Shown here one piece after another: positions 22,590 to 32,917 of a stretch of DNA of 64,000 nucleotides. The translations under genes and the position numbers were made by a program. Under the pieces are notes generated by a model. The model was not told the DNA's origin. It ran no database searches and saw only the letters and a list, made by a program, of their open reading frames with translations. Each line of letters begins with the position of its first letter. The first letter of the stretch is position 1. Origin of the DNA: Lepidostoma basale (taxonomy: Eukaryota; Arthropoda; Insecta; Trichoptera; Lepidostomatidae); assembly GCA_022606425.2 (NCBI GenBank), contig JAHDVF020000844.1:124001-188000 (forward strand), in the 5' to 3' direction.

Positions 22590-23760
22590 TGATAATTATT
22601 TAGGGATCGGTATTTAATTTAATTTGATGATTACTCCATTTTGAGTTTATTCAAATCAAATCAAATCAGTTTATTAACTCAAAAGACATCACAAACAGCA
22701 AAATGTTTACGCCATCTATTGAGTACAGGTAAAATATTATAAAAATACAACATAATACCAGGAACGCATTAGAGATGGTTCGACATTAGGAAGACAAGAG
22801 ACTTTCTAAAGTTAAGAGTATTTGTCCTCTGAACGTACCTTCACTAATATGAAAGACGTCGATCTCCGAGGAAACCGCGTTCAGCAGACTATTTGCTCTT
22901 CCCACCGGTGTCACCAGAGTCATCTTGGTTCTGGTTGCCGGTAGGTAAAACGATCTCTGCTGTCGCTGTCGGAGAAATCTATCAGGGACAAAAATTCCAA
23001 CACCCTCTAGCACGGCCGAGTTCTCGAAATATCCCCTGATTAATTTAAAGAAATGGGTAATGAGATGTCCATCTCTTCGAAGCTGTAAAGAATTGGTTCC
23101 GAGCATTCCTAAAATAAATGCCCTGGATAACTACCATACTCCCTCATGTAGAGATACCTCAGAATATTTTTCTGAACCCTCTCCAGCATAACGGAATATC
23201 TCGCCTCGTGAGGACTCCAAGCCAACGCGTTGTATAGGACTCTGAGTTGTTTGAGATCTCTGAAAACTCTTCCGGTCCGAATGATGAAGCCCAACATCCT
23301 CAGTGCATCCCCAAATCCTCTCGATATGTGCACGAAAAGTCAGCCTACTCTCATAGATGATTCCGAGATCCTTCATCGTAAATACATGTGTTAGTTGAAT
23401 TGATTCTACTTCCACGACTGATGGACCACTGGAATAGTATTGTGGTTGTTGAGGACGGATAATTTGAGGTAAGAACCAGTATGCATCGCGTTCTTTTTAC
23501 GGCGCCTTTCTATGGATTCTAAAGAATTAACAATGTCAATATGCATTTAGATTAATCGGTTCATTCCAATTTTATAATTTAGCGTTTCCCAAATCTATGA
23601 CAAATTTTCGACTCCTAAATCCACAATGGATGCCGCTTACCAAAGTCCATTGGTTGTCAGTGTTTTTGTTTATAATCGAAACTTGAGCTCTGTAATGTTA
23701 TCATAAGATAAACAAATTAAACTTCTGTTTGGTCTTCATTCTATTGACATGATAATGTGT
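22590..23760 (-). repeat. Repeat shared with 31187-31640, split by LINE-J
   Basis: 22590-22650 plus 23403-23760 align with the continuous sequence 31187-31640. The join, at GAGTTTA^TTGATTC, is occupied here by the LINE-J copy 22655-23403. The 31187-31640 copy therefore acts as the empty site. Confidence 0.65.
22655..23403 (-). mobile_element. LINE-J C-terminal region and 3' end
   Basis: The minus strand encodes LTFRAHIERI, MLGFIIRTGRVFRD, RVLYNALAWSPHEARYSV and RVQKNILRYLYMREYGSYP, with frame breaks. It ends (low coordinate) in a (GATTT)n tail. This is a C-terminal region of a Jockey/CR1-like RT element. Confidence 0.75.
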
Positions 23761-23929
23761 CTCGCGTGGAGAATGTTTTCATACTTTATCTCCTATTGAA
23801 CTAATATCAACCAATGATTTCATATCTAATCGACTCACCGACTGCGTGCCTCCAAAGTGGTAGGCAGAAAAGATGGACTTCCAATCTGTTCTTTTTTGAC
23901 ATGCTGTCTTACATCCTAGGCATTTAATA

Positions 23930-24280
23930 ATCTTCTTCTTCTTCTTAAAGTGCCCTGTCAGATCCCCCCGACGTTGGCGATCGCTCTGGTAAACTCTTCC
24001 CTATCCTGCGCTGTCCGGAATAGCTCCTCCACAGTTCCGATTCCCCTCCACTCCCTCACATTGCGCAGCCAAGAGATCTGCCTTCTCCCTGCCGCCCTGC
24101 GGCCCTCTATTTTTCCCTTCAAAATTAGATGCATCAGGCGATATTTCTCTATTTACTCCTGCACGATTCAGGACTTCTGTGTTCGTCACTCTGTCTGTCC
24201 ATGGGATCCTGAACATTCTTCGGTGAAGCCACATTTCAAATGCCTCTAACCGGTTTATATTCAACATGTTGAGAAACATT
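23930..24280 (-). mobile_element. RTE-like LINE-C C-terminal region
   Basis: The minus strand reads FEMWLHRRMFRIPWTDRVTN, the characteristic block after the RT domain of RTE-clade elements. It then runs, frame-shifted, to the same end as 6761-7047 with a (GAA)n tail. A degraded LINE-A end lies at 23830-23910. Confidence 0.75.
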
Positions 24281-24294
24281 TCACATATTTTAGT

Positions 24295-24620
24295 TCAATC
24301 TACACTAGCGCCATCTATTGAGACTAGATGTAAGCATTAAGCAGAGAATCTTTATTAATGTAATGTGAAAGGCTAACAACTCAATTAGCACACATTACTA
24401 GACAACGCCTGGAGAAAACTCTCCAATTTTTATATGCATATATACAACTTTCAAAAATAATTGTCAGACGTGGTGTTCGTACGGAATGGAGGAATGTTGT
24501 ATTACATAAAGCAATCGCTTAACCCAACCAATGACGGGTCGTAAGTCCTGTAAACGCCTCGACCACCATATTCTGTTTCCAAATAATTTACATCTTCGTC
24601 TCTATTGAGATACAATCAAT
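24295..24620. repeat. MITE family 2 copy
   Basis: The right end carries TCTATTGAGATACAAT and the ~110 bp subterminal block (AAGTCCTGTAAAC...). The left inverted end is missing. Family members are at 28103-28292, 40161-40564, 42570-43076, 45192-45556, 58617-59043 and 62277-62804. Confidence 0.65.
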
Positions 24621-24624
24621 TCTT

Positions 24625-25330
24625 AAAAATACAACATAATACCAGGAACGCATTAGAGATGGTTCGACATTAGGAAGACAAGATACTTTCTAAAGTCAAG
24701 AGTATTTGTCCCCTGAACGTACCTTCACTAATATGAAAGACGTCGATCTCCAAGGAGACCGCGTTCAGACTAATTGCTCTTCCAACCGGTGTCACCATAG
24801 GCAGATTGGTTCTGGTGGCCGGTAGGTAAACAATCTGTGCTATCACTGTCGGAGAAATCTATCAGGGACATAAAGACCAACACCCTCTAGCACGGCCGAG
24901 TTCTCGAAATATCCCCTGATTAATTTAAAGAAATGGGTAATGAGAAGCCCATCTCTTCTGAGTTTTCCCAAAAGAAATGCCGTGGGATAGAGCCACGGAT
25001 AACTACCATACTTCCTCGTGTAGAGATACCTCAGAAATTTTTTCTGAACCCTCTCCAGCATAACGGAATATCTCGCCTCGTGAGGACTCCATATCACAGA
25101 ACCACTTTCGAGTCTGCTCCGAACGAACGTGTTGTATAGGACTCTGAGCTCAGTGGGATCTCTGAAAACTCTTCCGGTCCGAATGATGAAGCCCAACATC
25201 CTCAGTGCAATGTCACAAATCCTCTCGATATGTGCACGAAAAGTCAGCCTACTCTCATAGATGATTCCGAAATCCTTCATCGTAGATACATGTGTTAGTT
25301 GCTGGTTGTTCATTGTGAATTTATGATACA
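24625..25330 (-). mobile_element. LINE-J C-terminal region, longest open copy
   Basis: A 162-codon minus-strand frame (25331-24843) covers DFGIIYESRLTFRAHIERIC through SRLESGSVIWSPHEARYSV to GVGLYVPDRFLRQ. No RT catalytic motif remains. It ends 138 bp before the start codon of the truncated RING gene. Confidence 0.75.
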
Positions 25331-25468
25331 CTATATCATATATGTTGTTAATGTCAAAAAATAAATGTTTGGCACAAGAACACCGTAGGACCCTGCGTTA
25401 TGAGTACTCTGATCTAACGGGAAGTATATTTACTTTGCAGGGGATTACACGTTCATTTACCATCCAAG

Positions 25469-26209
25469 ATGCACGCTGCGTCTAGAATTGGGCGCGCGGG
25501 GACATCACACGACTCGTATGAGAACAGCGCCTGCGGATGCTGCCTGGACAGGGAAGTGCAGACTCGCTGCATACGCTGTGGCCGCCGTCCCATCAAGCGC
25601 TGCCAGGTCTGCGACAACTCCAACTCATGCGCGAACATCAACGAGTGGGTGGTCAGAATGCAGGACAAGAGCCGCGAGATATTTTACGTCCTCGAGCGGC
25701 GCCCAATTTGCCAACGAGAGGTTTCCTACGGGCTTGACTATTTAGACAACTTGGTGGACGAATTGCCTTTTCAGGAGCTGCAACTCTCTGACCACTCGGA
25801 AAATGACGACTACGAAGAGATTTGCAGGATGCCCAGGTGCAAAAAGCGGAGAACGGGACACTGCCACCACCTCCACTGCGAGAACTCCTGCATCTCTGAC
25901 GCCGAGAAGCGCCCGGTCCGCGGCCGCAAGACCAACTGTATTGACAAGAGCGACAAGTGCGCCGTCTGCTTGGACGCCCTCGCTAGCGATGACGCCAAGA
26001 CTGAACTGCATTGCCAGTGCAAGGCGAATGCCAGCCGTCGGGTGAAGCAGAAGACCGCGATTGAGAAGTGTTCCATCTGCCTGGAGAACATCGCGCCTGA
26101 AGACGCGTGGCGGCTGCCGTGCGCTCACGTGTACCACGACGACTGTGTGAGCAATTGGCTGCGAAACAAGGTGACCTGTCCATTGTGCCGAAATCCTGTC
26201 AGCCTTTAG
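25469..26209 (+). CDS. Truncated multi-RING paralog, one intact RING-H2 finger, 246 aa
   Basis: Paralog of the 35175-36092 gene: same start context, same N-terminus (SRIGRAGTSHDS), same acidic linker (residues 93-118) and same C-terminus. Only the last RING is complete: C201, C204, C218, H220, H223, C226, C237, C240. The four upstream fingers have lost ligands (for example C119 and C124 remain of the third; C164 and C167 of the fourth). It is 59 codons shorter, yet the frame stays open for 246 codons, GC-rich against AT-rich flanks. An AG acceptor-like TTTACTTTGCAG ends at 25440, so a non-coding 5' exon is possible. If expressed it would be a single-RING E3 ubiquitin ligase candidate. It may equally be a decaying copy. 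Confidence is for the reading frame and kinship, not for function. Confidence 0.7.
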   Translation: MHAASRIGRAGTSHDSYENSACGCCLDREVQTRCIRCGRRPIKRCQVCDNSNSCANINEWVVRMQDKSREIFYVLERRPICQREVSYGLDYLDNLVDELPFQELQLSDHSENDDYEEICRMPRCKKRRTGHCHHLHCENSCISDAEKRPVRGRKTNCIDKSDKCAVCLDALASDDAKTELHCQCKANASRRVKQKTAIEKCSICLENIAPEDAWRLPCAHVYHDDCVSNWLRNKVTCPLCRNPVSL

Positions 26210-26236
26210 CATGAGCGGACAGTTGACGACCCGACG

Positions 26237-26676
26237 ATTAGCGATTTTAAATCGGAAAAATAAGAATATTCATAGCTTATCCCCTTAATTAATTATAGTT
26301 GAAGTAAAAAATTATAATAATTTAGATTTATTTGCTAAAAACAATTAAAAAAAACATCTGGCTACGCTCACGGGACGGGCATAGGTCCACTCTGGTTGCA
26401 AGCCCGAGAGCTACTGCCGGGCAGTGAGAACATTGACCTCTTGAGATGCGAAAATAGTGTCGCGCACTCAGCGCTACGAATTTTGTTTCCGATATTCACA
26501 AAATACCTTCGATAAATTTGATTATTATTAATATTATTTTTTTAATCAATGCGTAAATATATTATGGAGGAGTACCTAAAATCTTAACCTTGTATTTATT
26601 ATATTTATAGAGATATGAATGGTTATTAGAAGCAACGTGTAGAAGATACCCATCACAGGGAAGGGAGGGTTGAATT
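26237..26676. repeat. Segment shared with Fcf2 intron 2 (empty site of LINE-A)
   Basis: It begins 28 bp after the RING paralog stop and aligns with 14948-15309 plus 16713-16858. It lacks the LINE-A insertion present in the intron copy. Confidence 0.75.
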
Positions 26677-27296
26677 AAATGTGGGGCCGGCTTGATCTGA
26701 CAGCTGTCAAATGTCAAAAAAATTGTAAACAATATCGCGACTTTTTCGAAACTAATAATAAACGTGAATTTTTTAATATTATTTAAAGTTATGTATTTTT
26801 GTTTCCAGTTACTCTTAATTGTATTTTTTATTATACTTATACATAAATAAGACTGTTATGAAGATAAATTTTATATAGTTTTTAGTAATTGGTGCTGACT
26901 GTGCACTTTTTTACACCGAAACTACAGTGGTAAGTTTTTGTGTCGCTCTTGGCACCTGCACTTTTGTCAAAGGAGCCGACATTTAATAGTTTAATAGTTT
27001 TGTTTTAATTTCGATATATTAAAATATTTATTTTGTACACTGTTTATAAATTATATAATACATTTTAATTTTGATTTACTATCTCTAAAATCACGGCTAT
27101 TTTGGCATTGAAATACCAAATGTGATGGCAACCAAATGGGTTGATTAGTTTTTTTGTAAAGTATGTTAACATCTTAGATTAGGTGTCACATATAGTTATG
27201 TACCTCAGAAACAGACGAATACAGCCAGCAGAGACAAAACTTGAAGCTGTTGTTAAAAGAACATTGTTTTATTTCATGTTTACTTCTATATTTTGT
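26677..27296. other. AT-rich stretch, no gene supported
   Basis: It includes CAGCTGTCAAATGTC and a 50-codon frame from 27198 with a hydrophobic stretch. The apparent splice donor of that frame lies inside the adjacent TTAA element, so I do not call an exon. Confidence 0.35.
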
Positions 27297-27300
27297 TTAA

Positions 27301-28072
27301 CCCTTAACGTACCGTGTTCAAAACAAAACGCTTGCTCCCATGTGGTAAGTTCAGTTTACCGCTAACTTTATCTAAATATCTAGCATATGACTAGATGAAT
27401 CAAAATTTAATTTATGTCATCTTGTAGGGAATTTCATTAGGAATAGATCGATATCTATAACATACATGGATTATTTGAAAAACATATCATTATTAATTTT
27501 TTTCTGGAACCATGCGATTTCTGATATGTAATGCGTCATAACATACGGGCGACTAAAAATCGGGTCGGGTCGGGTCGAAACTTGTCTGCACGCCGGGCCG
27601 GCGGGGCGAAGATAAAGGCACCTAGGCAAAATGTATAGTACGTTCAAGACAACGAGTACGTATTAATATTTGTCCCTTTTGGTAAAGTGTTAATATTTTC
27701 ACAGTTCTGATATTATTAAGTTACGTGGTGCGTTTTCATCCAGTCGGTATCATTACGTACCTATTGAAAAGGTCAAAGATATAATTTATAATATGTTCAA
27801 AACAGCGAGTAAGTATTTGTCACTTTTGATAAAGTTGTAAATATTAGCAAAACAAATTCTACCTTAACACGAATGAAGGTGAGGGCAGTCTTAGAAAATA
27901 TTTTTTTTGGGATGAAGGAAGTAATTTTTTGCTTTTTTTTTTATTACGAAATATTGAGAACACTTCAATGGAGGATTACAATTTTTTTTATAATATTAGG
28001 GTCCATAGGTTTTAAGAAAATCAACTTTAAATTGGCAGTGGAAACTCAATTGACCACATGGCAACGCGACGG
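27301..28072 (-). mobile_element. TTAA-flanked (piggyBac-like) non-autonomous element, copy 1
   Basis: 772 bp between TTAA duplications (27297-27300 and 28073-28076). Ends: CCCTTAACGTACCG and, on the opposite strand, CCGTCGCGTTGCCATG. Copy 2 (33021-33807) is the same sequence in reverse orientation. TTAA targets and CCC ends are the hallmark of the piggyBac superfamily. No transposase is encoded. Confidence 0.85.
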
Positions 28073-28102
28073 TTAAATATGAAACTGTTTATAATTATAA
28101 GG

Positions 28103-28292
28103 ATTAATTGTATCTCAATAGAGATGAAGATGCAGATTGGGAACAGAATATGGTACTCGAGGTGTTTACAGGACTTATGACCTGTCATTGGTTGGGTTAA
28201 GCGCACGCTTTATGTAATACAACGTTCCCCATTCCACCCTGCTTACGACCACCATGTCTGACAATTTTTTGGAAGTTGTATATATGCTAATA
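28103..28292. repeat. MITE family 2, left half
   Basis: It starts with ATTAATTGTATCTCAATAGA and runs through the subterminal block to GGAAGTTGTATATATGC; the right half is missing. 28293-28867 is AT-rich and shows nothing I can name. Confidence 0.6.
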
Positions 28293-28867
28293 TGTAACAC
28301 AACACTTCAAAACTTTATTATTATAAAACAATTTATAATTATCATTAAAATCCATTTCATCGCTTGCTTTAACTATTTAATACCAGCACTCAGTTTATTC
28401 GTTTCAATTTGAAAGGCAAGAATAAAAAAATATCTTGTTCTTCACTTGTTACTGGAAAACTGAGTACATATTTGGATATGCATCCATCTGTCTCTGAGGT
28501 ACGCAGTTTGCCTTGTATACAGCAAATCAATATATTATTTAATTAAGTATTTTTATGGTATAGAATTTGAAGAAGCCATTTTATAAACTTTGTAATAAGC
28601 TATTATATCAATATATTTATCATTCTTTGTCTTTGTGTTTTCCCTCCCTCTTCCTTAAAACTGAATTGAAGACTAAAGCCTTGGTCTAACGAGGCAAACA
28701 AATGTACTATGTGTGCAGTTCGCTTTCGTTGCTGGCTGACTTCATAATTGCTTCTGATTTTGAAGAAGAAATATTACTTTATACTCGAATGTTCTACTGA
28801 AAGCTAGAGCTGATAGGGGCTTAATTATTATAAAACTTCGGAAAAACCATAGCCCATAATGTATCAT

Positions 28868-29035
28868 TTCCACAAAGGATCCCTGATGAGATGGTTTGGC
28901 ATATGGAATGAATAGACGGGACAATCATGTTTAAAGTGTTGTATACAAGCGTGTGAGTGGAAAGAGAAGCCGTGGAAGACCAAGGAAAGCATGGCCTGAC
29001 TCAATTAATTAAATACTGGACGCCTTTCGGTGTTC
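28868..29035 (+). mobile_element. LINE-B-like fragment
   Basis: It covers the LMRWFG... to RGRPRKAW block with stops. It is closest to the 31630-32200 subfamily (the GKRSRGRP region). Confidence 0.55.
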
Positions 29036-29209
29036 TTTCAGTCCATGAACCTGGAGAAGATGAGAAAATCTTGGCTGGACTTGGCTTGGCAAAAGGTAAT
29101 GAACCATGTCTTAACTGCGCAATATAAGAGACTAAACTGGATGTAGAAGTGATGACCAATGACAGGGAATTTTTAATACATACATAAGTAAACAGTTTTA
29201 GGAAACAAA

Positions 29210-29745
29210 AATGTATCAATGAAAGCGAAAATGGCCGTTCACAATGGAGTTCTGGTCCCAACCCTTATGTATTTAAGCGAAGCATGGAATTGGCAGAAGA
29301 AGGATGAGAGCAGAATAAATACGGTAGAGATGAGGTCCTTAAGACGTATGTGTGCTAGAACGATTAACAATAAATTTTCAAATACTTACTGATATAAGAA
29401 AGGAATGTAAGCGGAAGAAAGTATTATGAATAAAATTATGAAAAGATCGCTGCTTTGGTTCGGACATATGGAGCGCATGGATGAAGAAATAATGGTTTAA
29501 AAAGTATACGATGTAAATGGAGTACGGAGTCGAGGTAGACCGAGGAAAACATGACATGACCACATTAATCAAATTTTAAAGGTTGGTCATGTTAGAAGTC
29601 AGAAAAATCGACGTGCTTGTATGTAAACTCGTTGTATGAATGTGGAGGAATCCAGAGAGGTGTGTCAGGATAGAGTGGTGTGGCGGTCCATTCCCTCTGC
29701 CTTCTCCTACGGGGAAGCGTGATGTTTTGTTGTTGTATGATAAAT
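29210..29745 (+). mobile_element. LINE-B 3' copy
   Basis: It runs from the [15 protein letters not shown] block to the end of the element, with several stops. The terminal hairpin is altered and no long tail is present. Confidence 0.7.
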
Positions 29746-29767
29746 AAAGTATATGTAAAGATAACAA

Positions 29768-29945
29768 AATTAGAAGAAGACCGAGGAAAACGTTGCGTGA
29801 TCAATTCGGAGTCAGAGAAATCAATGTATGCACATTGCTTTACACGATGTATGAATGTTAAGAAATTACAATAAGTAAATGTCAGGAAAAAAGCGTGTCG
29901 ATCCATTATTTTTGCCTTCTCTTTTGGGGAGATGGTGTGATGGTG
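29768..29945 (+). mobile_element. LINE-A 3' fragment
   Basis: Degraded end of LINE-A from the RRRPRKT block to GATGGTGTGATGG. It directly follows the LINE-B copy. Confidence 0.55.
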
Positions 29946-30592
29946 GAATTGATAGAGAGAGTTAAGCCTGAGATCACCACCAGTAATTAAATTTGAAAGA
30001 TTCTGGGCATAGAAACGAAAAAAGTGTATATAAAAAGAGAAGCCTCGGTGATCCATATTGTATAGGAACCCTTCCGAGCAGCTATGTTTTCATCGTAAAC
30101 TCTGCAAGATGGCTATAACAAAAATGTCAAGTCTAAATAAGTACTCTTGTCAAATTTGACAGCTATCGCTTTACCAAAATGATCGCTATGTGCTGTCAAA
30201 GTTCAAGCGTCCCTATTGAAAAATCCTTTGACCACCTGCAGCGAAGCCACGCCGGTTATTTGGCCGAAATTATATTCAACTCATAATGTTATTGAATGTC
30301 CTATAAAATTAAAAATAAAATGTGGCAATATCACTAAAACAAGTTGTTTATTTCATTACAAAGTTTGAGCGCTTTTCATGAAAAACCCGGTATTTGGTGT
30401 CATTTTTGATTTCTCCCAACAATTGTTACATTCCGTAGAAATCGACTTTGGTCATTTTTACGGAAGTCTCAGCCCTAGGCCTTTTACTCCCCCACAATTA
30501 GGAATAGTGAGTGAATTTAAGGTTTATTTACTTAGGGAGGTGGTGGGTTTTGTTAGTTTGGGTTTGCAAGGGGGGAATGGTTAGTTTATTAG
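29946..30592. other. No gene seen
   Basis: AT-rich up to about 30480, then G-rich on the plus strand. The G-rich part is the 3' continuation of the Jockey-type fragment that follows. Confidence 0.3.
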
Positions 30593-31012
30593 TTAGGGCG
30601 GGTCGGGTGGGGTGGGTGGTGGGGTTGGCTGGGGCGGGAGTGAAGGTAAGGATCGTGTATTGTGGCCCGTGGTGTTCCTCTGAAGGGGGGTGTGTTTTGG
30701 GCGCTTGTATCGAGTGTGAGTGTGTGGAGAGTAACTTGTGGTTTCTTGAATTGTGGGGTTGGGGTGTGAGGCGATCCCCTGAAAGAATCGCTCGGCCAAT
30801 GTGTGAATGTGTTCGTCTAGAGTCGGGATTCTGGCCTCTAGGTGTAGTTGAGTAATCCTGCTCCAGAAGGGTGCACCCAGCGCGAGCCGGAGGGCCTTAT
30901 TTTGCAGGATTTGGAGTTTACGTGTGTGAGTTGAGGCTGCGTGACCCCAGATGGGGGCTGCGTAGGTGATGATCGGTCTTATTACCGATTTGTAGATGAG
31001 GAGTTTAAAGTT
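30593..31012 (-). mobile_element. Jockey-type LINE C-terminal fragment
   Basis: The minus strand reads LLIYKSVIRPIITYAAPIWG, then KLQILQNKALRLALGAP and the IPTLDEHIHTLAERFF block. This is the region after the RT core in Jockey elements. A Pro/Thr-rich tail (about the last 60 codons) ends at a stop at 30593. Confidence 0.75.
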
Positions 31013-31186
31013 TCCGTAGAAATTAAGAACTGCTATCGCATTATATAAAATTATGGTAACCCAAAGCGAATAGAAGTTAGCAGCATAGACAAAATCGCGC
31101 ATGCGCACATCCGATCATATGTGCCGGTTTCAGGCTGTTGATTATCCGTATGTAATTGTATTTACCATTTTGACAGATAATTTCTT

Positions 31187-31640
31187 TAGGGGTCGGTATT
31201 TAATTTAATTTGACGATTACTCAATTTTGAGTTTATTGATTCCATTTCCACGGCTGATGGACCACTGGAATAGTAGTTGTTGAGGTCAAATAATTTGAGG
31301 TAAGGACTAGTATTTATCGTGTTCTTATTACGGCGCCATTCTATAGATTCAAAAAAATTCGTTCGTTTTACATTTACCGCGGAGTTGACAATTGTCAATG
31401 TGCATCTAGAATAATGGGTTCTTTCCAATTTCATACTTTTACGTTTCCCAAATCGATGTTTATTTTTCGATTGCCATATCCACAATGGATGCCGTTTTAC
31501 CAAAGTCCAATGTTTTTTCAGTGATTTTGGTTATAATCGAGACAAACTTGTTTTATTTAAATAACACGAGTTCTCTAATCTTACATTATACAAATTAAAC
31601 TTCTCTGGTATTCATTCTGTTGATATGATTATGTGTTAAT
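31187..31640 (-). repeat. Uninterrupted copy of the 22590-23760 repeat
   Basis: A 105-codon minus frame (31503-31186) crosses it but matches nothing I recognise. The aligned copy at 22590-23760 does not preserve that frame, which argues against coding. Confidence 0.6.
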
Positions 31641-32200
31641 AAATGGCCCACTCAAAGTCATTACTGCAAATAGAAATATATCCACAGAAGCAAAAATGGC
31701 AGTACACAATGGAGTTCTAGTGCCAACCCTCATGTATGGAAGTGAAGCTTGGAGCTGGCAAAAGAAGGATGAAAGCAGGATAAACGCCGCAGAAATGAGA
31801 TCACTAAGAAGAATTTGCGGGAAAACGTATGTTAGAATACCGAACGATGAAATAAGAGAGAAATGTAAGGCAGATGACTGCATCATGGATAAAATTAAAA
31901 AAGGATACCTGAGATGGTTTGGACATATGGAACGAATGGATGAGAGAAGAATGGTTAAAAAGTCGTACACAAGCAGCGTGAGTGGAAAAAGAAGCCGAGG
32001 ACGACCGAGGAAAACATGGCATGACCAAATTAATCAATTACTAAAAGGCGGCCACATTCGAAGTCGGAATAATCGACGTGCGTGCATGGTACGATGTATG
32101 AATGTAGAGGAAGCCTGAGAGGTATGCCAGGACAGAGCATTGTGGCGATCCATCCTCTCTGCCTACCCCTGTGGAGAAATGGCGTGATGGTTAGTTAGTT
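31630..32200 (+). mobile_element. LINE-B-like 3' copy, 161-codon open frame
   Basis: The frame at 31633-32118 carries [42 protein letters not shown] and [16 protein letters not shown], then stops early at TGA 32116-32118. The element continues to a (GTTA)n tail. It is an intermediate between A (tail) and B (protein). Confidence 0.8.
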
Positions 32201-32414
32201 AAATAAAAAATTAAAAGAAATATGCATAGAACTATGTGAATAGAAATATGACAGTTATCTTTTTGTTGCTCGTATCGTGAGGGTATTTAAACTCGCTTTA
32301 GCTGCATCTAAAGAGGACTATCTTGAACTCCACCTCGTTTAGAAGGAGAATCACCTTCAATACAAGAGAACTTGGAACCGTCTCCGTGCGGAAATGGGGG
32401 CATGTTGATGCAGT

Positions 32415-32590
32415 AGTCTGATTTCTTCCAACTGAGACATGTTAGTATTAAGTATGAGGATAGTGACGTTAAATTTAAGAAACTTCTGAAGACTGCACTG
32501 TTGGGTCAGTCATTTCCTAGTGCGCCCTTGGAGTAATTGATTTTACAAAACGGCGCACTTCAAATACAAATCATCATAATAATAAATGAG
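32415..32590 (+). mobile_element. L2-type LINE 3' end, short copy
   Basis: It matches the last ~30 codons and 3' UTR of the copy at 33812-34300, including TAGTGCGCCCTTGGAGTAA and the (ATAAT)n-like tail. Confidence 0.7.
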
Positions 32591-32625
32591 ACAGTTAAAG
32601 CATATAAGGAGATATTTACCTATTA

Positions 32626-32908
32626 GTATAGGCATATGGAGCGCATGGGTGAAGAAAGAATAGTTATAAAAGTATACGTTAACGATGTAAATGGAGTAAG
32701 GAGTCGAGGTAGACATGAGGTATGACAAAATTAATCAAATATTAAAGGTTGGTCATGTCAGATGCCGGAAGAATCGACGTGCGTGTATGACTCGATGTAT
32801 GAATGTGGAGGAAGCTAGAGAGGTGTGCCAGGATAGAGTAGTGTGGCGGTCCATTCTCTCTGCATACCCCTGCGGAGAAACGGCGTAATGGTTTGTTGTT
32901 GTTGTTGT
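32626..32908 (+). mobile_element. LINE-B 3' fragment
   Basis: From the HMERMGEER region to the stop, with a variant tail (GTT)n instead of (GTTT)n. Confidence 0.7.
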
Positions 32909-32917
32909 TTACCTATT

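Noticed and set aside
25537..26212. Other long frames over the RING genes on both strands (also 35729-36038) and over the hydrolase last exon (43135-43469, 62863-63197)
   Set aside because: They are shadow frames caused by high GC in real coding sequence; none has a recognisable domain or its own start context.
27183..27365. Exon-like frame with a hydrophobic stretch and a strong GTAAGT donor
   Set aside because: The frame crosses the TTAA border at 27297-27300, and the donor lies inside the inserted element. The same donor region occurs in the second copy at 33740-33807 without the upstream part.
30593..31108. Pro/Thr-rich secreted-looking protein on the minus strand
   Set aside because: The upstream half is a Jockey-type post-RT domain; the Pro/Thr-rich end is its C-terminal tail.
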